A DNA stretch of 64,000 nucleotides, from assembly GCA_964036045.1 (NCBI GenBank), contig OZ038381.1:160212283-160276282 (forward strand). Reading direction: 5' to 3'. The number at the start of each line of letters is the position of its first letter. The first letter of the stretch is position 1. Both the position numbers and the translations under genes were made by a program. The notes beneath the pieces are model-generated. The model made no database searches. It worked only from the letters and a program-made list of their open reading frames with translations, and was not told where the DNA came from. Of the stretch, positions 9,496-21,400 are shown piece after piece. Source of the DNA: Eutreptiella sp. 'Long Island Sound 2002' (lineage: Eukaryota > Euglenozoa > Euglenophyceae > Eutreptiales > Eutreptiaceae).

Positions 9496-12400
9496 CTGAT
9501 GGGAGATGCAGCAGGAAACAATCACATTCTAACATAGCCTGGATGCAGGTGTGGGGAACAAGAAAATGGAACTGCGAGTACAAACACTGGTGCTTGCAAA
9601 TAACCTTCTTTGCTGCATTTCACAAGTGAAGACAGGCGCTTATTTCAGGAAGCAAGCATGGCAACCTCCCACACTAAACATCACAGTGCACGCAGTCTGC
9701 AGCGGATGCCAACTCCCGCACTGCACAGTATGGGCAACCTACAGCAACCCTTCATGCCACAGTCCCTGAACCAGGTGCCAAGAGTACGCAAAATATCCTC
9801 CTTCACCTCTCCCACTAGCAATGGCTGTTGTTGGGTCTTGAATGGGAGGTTTTCAGAGGAGAATGGTGGGAAGCAAAAAGAGAGGATTGTGGAGTGGGGG
9901 AGGTCAGGGTGCTGGAATATCTTATTCGAAAATAATGCAATCATTGTTCCTGGTGTGGACATATTTACTTTTTTCGTGCTTGGAAATACACACTACTCAC
10001 CACACATTTTACGCATGGCACCGTACACTCTGGCCTTCCAAGGCATTATGGGATTTTTACGGGGAGAACAAGGTGGCAATTTGGTCGTCTCGTCCAAACA
10101 CACCCTCTGGGGGGCCCTTCAGTGCTGGACCAGCTGTCAACATTCGAAGCAGGTGTCAGCTGTCCCCAAATTTGGACCCATTATTGGTTCAATAATGGGC
10201 CATTTTCATGGCATTTTGGGGCTTTGCAAGGAGCCTCACGAGCCAATAGTTGGTGGTTGTGGATGGCCCACTAATGCGGTTTGCACCACCCCAAATCATG
10301 CTGAAAGAAAATCGCTTTCCACTGATTGCTGACCCCTTGTGCCCCCACCTAAGCACGTGCAACACACCACCCTTTGGTGCTAAAGGGCCGGTGAACGGTG
10401 TTTGTGGTGCATATAAAGCCTGCCAACGGTCCTAATCAGTGTGGTGCAGCAGCATGGGGCAATGCATGGGCACTGACCGAGGGCAAAAATAGTTGAATTG
10501 TGGAAAATTGGGCATCTTGAGTCACTTCCAAGGCCTGTGACAGCATTTTCGCGCCCACTTGTGCACATGCCATGGACAATCTACCCAAAACGGTCCGAAA
10601 ACGCCGTTTTTTGGCACCCAGTACCTCAGCTCGGGGCGCCCATAACTGGCCGCCACCATTCAGGTTTTCGCCCAAACTCTGTGCAATTCAACATCTGCCC
10701 ACGTATCATCCACCAAAATTTGGGCAAGCAGCGGCCCACCAGGCCTGAGTTCTCACGTTTGCCCCCACTTCGCGCTGCTGCTGCCAGAAACCCTTGTCGC
10801 ACCCACCCAACATCCTGAAAGGGGATATTAAACCTTCCTCGGCTGAGGTTCATGGGTTTGTTTGTGCACCTGGTCCCCCACTCCACACAGCGCAAAAATT
10901 CTACACGAATAAAATGGAAAACAGTCCCACAGCACACTTCATCTGTGTTGCATGGGGATAGGATTTTAGCAACGACGAAGGGCCCTTTGTGTACCGGAGG
11001 TCAGCAGCAGAGAAAGATGCCGTCCCTCACAGCATGCTCACTCTTGTTTGTGCTTGTGTGTAGTGGGGTCACAGTTTGAGCAGCAATGAAAAGTGTGCAC
11101 ACTCTTGAAACTGAAGGAGGCAGCACAGGATTCACGGCAGAACTGGCGCATACCGCTCCAAAATACGTTTGGAACTCAATGATCAAATCATGCAGAATCC
11201 CAACCATCAAATGATTGTACCCCTGAACACGAACGCACCGCACAATGCTGCACATGTGTGGCTTGCCCTCAAATGGTCAACCCCCTTGCCCCCCAACTGC
11301 TCGCACCTCCCGGGCGCGCACGCGCACATACACACACCCTGCAATGGCAACTCAAGTCCAAAGCACCAACTTCTAAGGGCAACCTCACCATGCCAAACAG
11401 CACATGAAGGATAGCAATCCGACCATGCAGGCCACACGCCGTTCTGTGCATGAAATGACAAAAGGCACTGCAATACTCCGCTGGAAGCGTAGATTTCCAA
11501 CTCTAGACACTTGAAACACCTGCACACACCATCATAGTCTGAGGCGGGGAACAATCACAAGCAGCCTTTGGTTTGCCGAGGTGACACGTAAAAGTGAAGA
11601 AGGGTGTGAAAACCTGAGCGCCCTTTTCCTGCCATTCCATTGGGATACTGGGTTTATTTTAGGAGGACAGCAACCGGCTTGCCAATAGCCTTGAGGGCGA
11701 TGCAACCGGCGGGCCAGGAGCCATTCATAGGCATGCGCAGCACAGACGAATGAAAGTTCATGGCTGCCAGATTTGTCCCGGAAATGAAGGGACATGCGCT
11801 CAGTTGATAGCAGCATTTCCACTCTTGCACTGCGCACTTCTGATAGCACAGTCAGCCGGCACGAAGCACATATCGAAAAAGGTGAGTGCATTGCACCATC
11901 GGTGACAGCAGCAAATGCACCAACTGAGTACGACTTGCTCGCCCTGGCCATGAAATACCCTGATTCCTTTCTCTGCGGTGATCAATGCTGATGACAAACT
12001 CATGTCCAACCCGCCGCAGCACCTTGAGGGCACGTCGGAAAGACCTTGGGATAGATCTCTATGTTTTGCGGCACATGCCAATAATAATTGGTGCTGTGCA
12101 CTTCCATCAGCAACAGCGTCTCTCCGATCGTTGACACAAGGCTCTGCTTCGTGGCCTGAGGACAGACACCGTCGCGAGAGCCAAGGGACACGCTCCCACG
12201 GCGCACTGTTGTACGGCGCCGAAACACTCCCCCGGTCCCATGGCGCACTGTCCTGGCGTGTGTTCGCACTGCCTCGCAGTGCCTCGGTGGCCCGTTGCAC
12301 TGGAGCGCACCGGAGCAGTGTGACGTGCGAGCGTCACTCGTCAGTCGAAGCCGAAATACCAGAAACCGCAAGCGGATGGCCCCGCGCACACAGAGCAGCG

Positions 12401-15400
12401 CGGACAGCGGCACAGGGGACACAGGGCACAGGGCAGCGCAGGGCACACAGCCGCACAGACCTGTGTACAGAGCACTGGATTGAGGGCACAAGGCAGCACA
12501 GATGGGTGCATGAGGCACAAAAGGCACGCATCGGGCGATGCACGTCGGCGCATTCGGCACCCACGTGGAACAGGGCACGGGGCACAGGGCTCTGACCTGT
12601 GCACAGAGCACAGAGGGCACAAGCATGTGCACGACGCACGGGGCAGACGGCGCAGGGCATACGGTGGAGGGCAGCACAGGGCAGAGAACACGGGGCCACA
12701 CAGACGGGGGCACAGATCGCAGGGCAGCTCCAATGTGTGGCACTGGCCCATGCAGCACAGCGCAGTGCAGCGATGTCTGCGGAAAGGCGCCCATCGCAGA
12801 AGGTCCGGCAAAATAGCACAAACTTGTGCATGGGAGGCGTCAGAACCAAAAAGGTGTGGATGATCATCGGATGACTGTGTGCAGGGCACAGAGGGCACGG
12901 CTGCACCGACCTGTGCAAGAAGCACACAAGGAGTACAACACCCCGTGGACCGGGCACAGGGCAGACCTGTCCGTACAGATACACACCGTACCACGCATTG
13001 ACCGCTTCACTCGTGGACTCTTGACCTTTGCCGTTGGGATCTGAGTAGATGCCTGAAAGAAGGGAGCACTGTCACCATGCAATGCCTGCGAATACCATGT
13101 GCGCACCGACATGCAGGCACCAGCACCTGCACTCGCACACGCAGCTGCATTTCGTGCACTTGCACTGGCACGCGGACAAGGAAAGGGGGGGGGGGGTATG
13201 GTTTTGTGCCGTGCAACACATGTCTTGTACCACATGACTGCATGCATGTCGTTTGATGTCGTTTTCACCGCTTGTATTATGCCGTCGCTCATTCAAATCA
13301 TGGTCTTACACACATACTGCAGGTTGACACACAGTGTTTGATCTGCTTTTTGTGTTTGTGTGCTTCTTTATGTGCCTCACGTGTCTTCATTTGCTTTTGT
13401 TTAGTGCATTTGGTAGCGTCTTCTTATGCAATCCCCATGCATCTGTTTGCCCACTCATTTGTGCCTAAATCTGTGAACCCCCCTCTGTGGACGTTTTCAT
13501 GTTGTGTTTAGATATGCACATCATATCATTATGATTGCCTGTGTGTGTGCGCGCACGTAAATGGCCAGATTTTGACGGGACCAGCGTCTCTGTGTTGCGT
13601 GGCCTTTTGGGGGCGGTTCGCGGACATATTGTGGAGTTAGGGGGCACTAGAGGGCCCTTTGGCACGGGGAAGTCTAGCTGCACGTGTAGAGTAGCCACTA
13701 TTTCCCTTCATTTGGCCGTTTTCAGCAGGTTCTAGGGTGGTTTTCTGCAAAAAAAAAAAAGGCTGATTTTGGCCCTAAATTGCAGCTTTTGAAATGGAGG
13801 TCCGGCACTTGCAACGCTCGTTCCCGGCCGCCAGCGTTGAGTTTGTGGCTCATACTTTGTGTGGTTGTCCCTCACACCCATAGGTAGCATCCACCAAAAT
13901 TTTGGCTGAATCCGAAGCACCACGACAGAGATGTGATTTTTCATCATTTCGCGCGTGCTTGCTTGCTTGCTACTTGGTGCTTGCTTGCTTGCTGCTTGCT
14001 TGCTTGCCTAACCTGTTAGGTCCACCCTAGACACTAAAGAGGGTTATAAAACCAAAACTGGTTCCACCAGCTGAGTGACTGTGACCCTAGCCTAGGGTGA
14101 GAGCTAGAGCTAGGGATAGGGCTAGGGTTCGGGTTAGGGTTACAGTCACCGAGCTGGTGGAACCAGTCTTGGTTTTATAACCTCTTTATCCCCACCCCCC
14201 CCCGTATCTGTTATATAGACCATGCGTGGTGGGGCACGCAAGCAACACAATTGGCCCCCGAAAGCTCCAGAATTTGCGCACATTGGCTGCCAACAGCCCC
14301 AAACCAAAAACAGACCATATCTTGGGCTATGTGGCTCAAAACGCGATTTCGAGCGCACCTGATCCACCCGCAACCACCCACTTCTGGTGGTTTCCACCCC
14401 TCAAAATTGCCCAAACCGACACCTAGACCCCCGTACCTACGCCCATTGGATTGCGGCAAGCTGCAAGAGGTAGCCCAAAGAGGTGGGTGCCCAAATGCGT
14501 CAACAAGGTCCACCGGGTGCAAAAAAAGGACTTTTGTCAAAAATGAGGCTGGACCACATAGAATGCCCAAACAAGTGTTTTTGGCGCGTTGTGAGCTCTT
14601 GGTGGCCTATTTTGGCCCCTCCAAAGTCACAAAATGCCTTGAAAAGGGGCTGTTTTGGGACAAAAAATGGGTCCAAAATGGGTCAAAAATGGGTTTTTCC
14701 AAAAATGATCCTAGACCATTTGGGGTGCACAAACAAGTGAAATGAGCCCGATTTGAGCCCATTGCAAGCCATTTTGGCCCCTCCAAAGTCACAAAATGAC
14801 TTGAAAAGGGGCTGTTTTGGGACATAAAATGGGTCCAAAATGGGTCAAAAATGGGTTTTTCCAAAAATGATCCTAAAACATTTGGGGTGCACAAACAAGT
14901 GAAATGAGCCCGATTTGAGCCCATTGCAAGCCATTTTGGCCCCTCCTAAAATCCCAAAATGCCTTGAAAATGGGCTGCTTTGGGACCAAAAATGGGTCAA
15001 AAATGGGTCAAAAATGTGTTTTTCCAAAAATGATCCCAGACCGTGAAATGAGCCCGATTTGAGCCCATTGCAAGCCAGTTTGGCCACTCCATGGTCACAA
15101 AATGCCTTGAAAATGGGCTGTTTCGGGACCAAAAATCAATCAAAAATGGATCAAAAATGTGTTGGTCCAAAGATGCTTTTGAACTATTTGGGGTGCACAA
15201 ACAAGTGGAATGAGCCCATTTTGAGCCCATGTTGAGCAATTTTGGCCCCTCTCAAGGCCGAGAGGGCCTTAAAAATGGGCCAATTTGGGTCCACAAATGG
15301 CTCAAAAACGGGTCAAAACCATGGTTTTCCAAAAATGATCAGAGTCCAGTTGTGGTGCCCAAACGGATGAATACGGCTCATTTTGAGCCCCTTTTGAGCC

Positions 15401-18400
15401 GCTCTCATCCACTTTCCAGTGCTTACCTCAGTTGTCGTTGAAGTCTCTTAGACGATGTTCCTTCCCCCACCAGCTCGGTCCCAATATTCAACCCTGGTTA
15501 GTGTTGGGGCCCAAATTGGAGAGCAATGATGTGGCAAAAGCAGCCATGAACGGAGTTTGGGGGATCTTGTTCAGCCAAATCAACATGGCTGGCATGGCTG
15601 AATAAAGTTTAGGGGATGGCAAGGGGAGGTAAGGCGAGCCTGTGCCCCCCTCCCAAAAAATGGGGCCAACAGCTAGTTGGCGTCCGGAACCGAGGAGTCC
15701 CTACTAGGTTTGGGAAGCAAGCAAGCAGCAAGCAAGCAGCAAGCAAGCAAGCACGCGCGAAATGATGAAAAATCACATCTCTGTCGTGGTGCTTCGGATT
15801 TGGCCAAATTTCTGGTGGATGCTACCTATGGGTGTGAGGAACCGCACAAAGTATGAGCCATAAACTCAACGCCGGCGGCCGGGAACGAGCGTTGCAAGTG
15901 CCGGACCTCCATTTCAAAAGCTGCAATTTAGGGCCAAAATCAGCCTTTTTTTTTGCAGAAAACCACCCTAGAACCTGCTGAAAATGGCCAAATGAAGGGA
16001 AATAGTGGCTACTCTACACGTGCAGCTAGACTTCCTCGTGCCAAAGGGCCCTCTAGTGCCACCTAACTCCACAATATGTCCGCGAACCGCCCCCAAAAGG
16101 CACCCAAAAGCCCCGGATTTTGTGCACATTGGCCGCCAACAGCCCCAAACCAAAAAAAGACCATTCCTTGGGCTACGTGGCTCAAAACGCAATTTCGAGC
16201 GCACCTAATCCACCCGCAACCACACTTTTGGTGGTTTCCACCCCTCAAAATTGCCCAAACCGACACCTAGACCCCCGTACCTACGCCCATTGGATTGCGG
16301 CAAGCTGCAAGAGGTAGCCCAAAGAGGTGGGTGCCCAAATGCGTCAACAAGGTCCACCGGGTGCAAAAAAAGGACTTTTTCCAAAAATGAGGCTGGACCA
16401 CATAGAATGCCCAAACAAGTGATTTTGGCGCGTTGTGAGCTCGTGGCGGCCCGTTTTGGCCCTCCTAAAATCCCAAAATGCCTTGGAAAAAAAATGGGTC
16501 CAAAATGGGTCAAAAATGGGTTTTTCCAAAAATGATCCTAGACCATTTGGGGTGCACAAACAAGTGAAATGAGCCCGATTTGAGCCCATTGCAAGCCAGT
16601 TTGGCCACTCCATGGTCACAAAATGCCTTGAAAATGGGCTGTTTCGGGACCAAAAATCAATCAAAAATGGATCAAAAATGTGTTGGTCCAAAGATGCTTT
16701 TGAACTATTTGGGGTGCACAAACAAGTGGAATGAGCCCATTTTGAGCCCATGTTGAGCAATTTTGGCCCCTCTCAAGGCCGAGAGGGCCTTAAAAATGGG
16801 CCAATTTGGGTCCACAAATGGCTCAAAAACGGGTCAAAACCATGGTTTTCCAAAAATGATCCTAGTCCAGTTGTGGTGCCCAAACGGATGAATACGGCTC
16901 ATTTTGAGCCCCTTTTGAGCCGCTCTCATCCACTTTCCAATGTGTACCTCAGTTGTCGTTGAAGTCTCCTTGACGATGTTCCTTCCCCCACCAGCTCGGT
17001 CCCAATATCCAATCCTGGTTAGGGTTAGATGTAGGGTCAGGAGTAGGCTGAGGGTTGGAGTGGGCGTTAGAGTCAAGGTTGGGTTTAAGGATAGTATTGG
17101 GGTGCAAAGTAGACAAATTTTTCCCAACGGCACCTTTGGTGTTCATGGTGCGTGGGGCGCCTTTGGCACCCATGGACGCCCGAGGGCGACACCTTTGGCA
17201 ACTAACTGTTGGCTGGAGGCCCCCTAGGGGGGGGTGGGGGGGAGGGGGGTAGTTGGCGTGCTAGGACCCGCGGAGTCGCCCCCCGGATGGTGCAATATTC
17301 TGAAAACCACGGGGCAAAAAAGATACAAATGCCATCATGGCCAAATAAGCTTCGCTGACAATAACCTGAACATCATGAACTCAATATTGAGGCATCACAC
17401 AGCACGCACAACACAAACTTGCACCAATTAAAAACGCACACTTCCAAAATCGGAGGGCAAAAATTTACGGAACTAACACCTGGTGTTGCTTGCACATAGG
17501 CACTGCACGGACGAAGGGGGGGCGGACGTGTGGAATGGCACCAACAACACACAAGCATAGCAAAGCGATGTTTGGAACAACAAGCCATGGAAACAAACAA
17601 GGGGCATGTGAAGTGGCGTCAAACAATTCGTGTGCATGGCCCTAAAATGCATTTGTAGAAGCAAAAGCTCAGGTGGCAGTGGGCAATGAGCACTTAAAAT
17701 GGCATTGCGACCCTTTGCAGCGTTGGTGGCCTCACACTGGCCCATGATCTCGCCGTACCACATGCTGTCGACAGCTACTGAGTGGCACCCCTCAAACGCT
17801 CGTGCGATGGTGAGTTCCAGCTGCCCCCACTTGGTGCTGACATTGATGTCAACGGTGAAAGCAAATATTGTGACCGGCACATGAGGACACCGTTTGGCCT
17901 GGACTGACATGATGAGGCCACAAACAAGCGAGTCAAGGAGGGGGAGGCAGGGACTGTGACCGCAGTCGATACTCCCTTTCCATTCATGATGGCGATGGCA
18001 TAATCAGGGAAAATACGAGCTATGGTCCTGCTTTCGGATGCACAGTGTGTGCACAGCACGTACTGTGCGACCTCACCAATACTCGCCAAAGAAGAACAAT
18101 AGCACAGGAAGTGGGAAAAATGGGCCGCCCAACGACTCAGCAACACTCACCAACGAAAAGGGAGGGGAGAGTACCAACTGCTGCCCACTCAGAAGGGGGA
18201 GTTTAGGCGCCTGGGAACGGGAGGGCAACACAGGCGGAAAAGCATGACATTCAAGCTGCATCACACCATGGGCACTGGCATACCGCATTGAACAGCAAAG
18301 CACCATCTCTGGGACGGCATGACACACCTAATGCCCATGAATGACCAACGAAGAAATCAAAATATCGGAAGGTCGTGAAGTAACGATCGTCAGGACTGTG

Positions 18401-21400
18401 CACAGATGCGCACCACAGAGGTGTATGATTTCAGAAACTTGGGCCATCGGGCACATGAGCCCTTGCAAAAGCAAAGACATGGGAAGGCGTACAGTATTCA
18501 CCTCACAAACCCCACGTCCCATACTCCCATGTCACATATCCTACTGCCAATGCGGGCGCACCGTGCGCTGTGCGAAAAGTCGGCTGTTTTTCACCACCGG
18601 TAGCCACGAGTCCCAGGGTCTTAGGCGGCCCAACTGGGGGTGCCTCCAAAAAGGGCACTGTCAGAATTCTGACAGTGAAAATGGAGTGGTGGAAACCCAT
18701 GTTTGTGGGCAGCGCGCCTTTGGGATGTAACACAAACCCCCTCACAGGCTACATTTTGGCATCTTTTGGCCCATGTATTGGCCGGCAAAAAAATATGAAA
18801 AAACGACTGTTTGAGGCAATGTTGACACCCAAATTGCACGGAACAGCCAGTTGCAGGCACACTGAAAAAGGCGCAGCATTGGCTAGGTGTGTGTACCAGT
18901 GTTTGCAGAGGGGTGGCAAGGGCGCAGTCACGTAACTAGGGTCCCAGGGACAGTTTTAATTCGGATGGGGGAGGACATGAAAAAACGCTGTCAAACAGCA
19001 AAATTCTGACAGATGTTTTTCTGCAAACCCTTGTTCCAGGACCTAACCGCCACAGGATAAAAAGGGTGCAGGTAGAGGAGGCACTTTGGACACTATGCAT
19101 GAAAGGCACGGGCCGGAGCAACGCATTTGTGGCAATCCTTGTCGTATGCAGATTCGCATAGCTGCGGACGGCAGTGCACATTACTACCAACAGTTTGGGT
19201 TGAAGCAACACAAGGTGTCACTGTCAGAATTCTGACAGTGAATATAACTGCGGAAGGCACAACTGGGAACATCCGTTCCGTAGCCGTGCTATTCGCAAGA
19301 AACGCTGTCAGAATTCTGACAGTGACACATTGTGTTGCTTCTACCCAAACTGTTTGTGGTATTGTGCAATGCTGTCCGCACCTATAAGAATCTGCATACG
19401 CGCACATGCGTTTCTCCGGCCCGTCCCTTTCATGCATAGTGTCCAACACGCGTTCTCTACCCGCACCCTGTGGCGGTTAGGTCACGGGACAAGGGTTCGC
19501 AGAAAAACAACGGTCCGGATGTTGCTGTTTGACAGTATTTTTCCCCATCCTATTTACAATCGTCCTTGGGACCCTGGTTATGTGACTGCCCCCTTTGCCA
19601 CCCTTCTACAAACACTGGTACACAGACCTGCGCTTTTTCAGCGTGCCTGCAACTGGCTGTTCCGTGCCATTTGGGTGTCAAAATCGCCTCAAACTGCCGT
19701 TTTTGCATGTTTTTTGCCTGCCAACAAATGGGCCAAAAGCTCCCAAAATGTAGCCCGTGAGGGGGTTTGCATTGCATTCCAAATATGCGCTGCCCACAAA
19801 CATGGGTTTCCACCACTCCATGCATGATTGCTGTCAGAATTTTTGTCGTCAGGGTTGCTGTCAGGGTTTTCCCCCAGATGGTTCTGCAACACACACCATG
19901 TGTCAGAGAGCATAAACAGAATGACGCATTTACACTATGTCCACCACACAACACACAACACACAGCATGTAACACACAATATGCAATACAACACATGGAA
20001 CACACCATATGGAACACACAACGTGCCACACATAACACGCCACACATGTCATGGAAAACACCTGGCATGGAAAAAAATGTACAAAGATGTGTCGCTAATG
20101 CAGCCACTGTAATAGGGGTGACTGGCAGACACAATGTACTGGAGGTGGTCAACTTGGGCACTGTCAGAATTCTGACAGTGCCTTTGCCTTTTACAGGGTA
20201 CGCTTCATGGAAGGGTGATCGGTCAGATGACTGGGGCTGAATGGTGCAAAACGTGGTGGTTTGCATTGTCCAGTTATGCCTGCCTGCATTCGCTACAGTG
20301 CCCAAGGCAGGCACACATCACTGGACAATGTAAACCACCAGAATTTGCATTGTTCAGCCCCAGTACTTTGTAGCCATGTGACCGATCACCCTTCCATGAA
20401 GCGTACTCTCTGAAAGGCAAAGGCACTGTCAGAATTCTGACAGTGCCCGGCTCAAACACCTCCGGAACACGGTGTCTGCGACCCTCCCCAATTACAGTGG
20501 GTGCAACATTGCTACAGAAAAGGGCTTCTGCAAACCCAAAAGAAAGGGGGCCAAAGGGGTGTTTTTTAGCACCCCCAGTTGGGCCGCCTAAGAGGGTCCT
20601 AAATTCTGCACCCTACAGCCTCTGCTGGTACACCAGGGATTTTTTGTTTTAGTCTGATGCTTGCCACGGGTCCCAGGGTCCTGAATTCTGCACCCCTGAT
20701 GCCGTCAGGGATGGATCTAACGGGGGGGTGGGTGTCCCTCCCCCCCCCCCCCTGTTGTGACGAGGCGTCATGATATGCGTCACAAAAAAACCCAGTCACA
20801 GATTGAGCCACGCAGGGTACCAGGAGGCAGGCAGCACACCCCTTCCAGAGAGGCATTCAATGCAAACCATTGCATAGTCCAACAAACAGTTTTTTTTTGT
20901 TTCTTGCTAGTGCACCAGGGTTCTTATTCACTGTCACTGTGCACCAGGATTCTTATTCACTGTCACTGTCACTGTCAGTACCACTTTCCTCGTCACTGAC
21001 TTTTGGGTGTCACAATATTTTCAGAAAAGCTGTTTTCCCACTATGGCCTATTGTATTTTTTGTGACATGTCACAATTCACTACCCCCCCCCCACCCCCAC
21101 CCCCACCCCCTGAGTGGCGCACAAATTAGATCCATCCCTGGTGATCCATCCATCATGCCGTTTTGAATGGATCATGCACGCTTCTGTAGGTGGGTGGCTT
21201 TCAGGGGTGTTCCCGGGACAAACAACGTAATAATTGGCGCTGTGCGAAAACGCCCCCAATGTCTCATACACCCCCCAGAGCAAAGGGTGTGGGCCCCGCA
21301 GATTGCATCGCAAGCCCATCAGGCCTCAGAGGTCTCAGATGTCAAAACAAAACCATCATAACAACCAGGGCGGTCCTTAACGGGAAAAAAAAAGTGTTCC

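Noticed and set aside
9610-10332. 240-residue plus-strand frame
   Set aside because: No recognisable motif, composition typical of noncoding DNA; it lies antisense in a GH81 intron and overlaps the ACCGAG relative.
12000-12994. Several 200-270 residue Cys/Pro-rich minus-strand frames
   Set aside because: Mostly the translated GGGCACAG minisatellite. Only the short segments at 12045-12155 and 12967-13052 are real GH81 exons.
17712-18027. Alternative exons reading ARIFPDYAIAIMNGKGVSTA and CEATNAAKG between GH81 exons 15 and 16
   Set aside because: They superficially resemble the GK..ES.SEA motif and are nearly phase-compatible, but the exon at 12967-13052 carries the true QESTSEAVNA motif and fits all phases.
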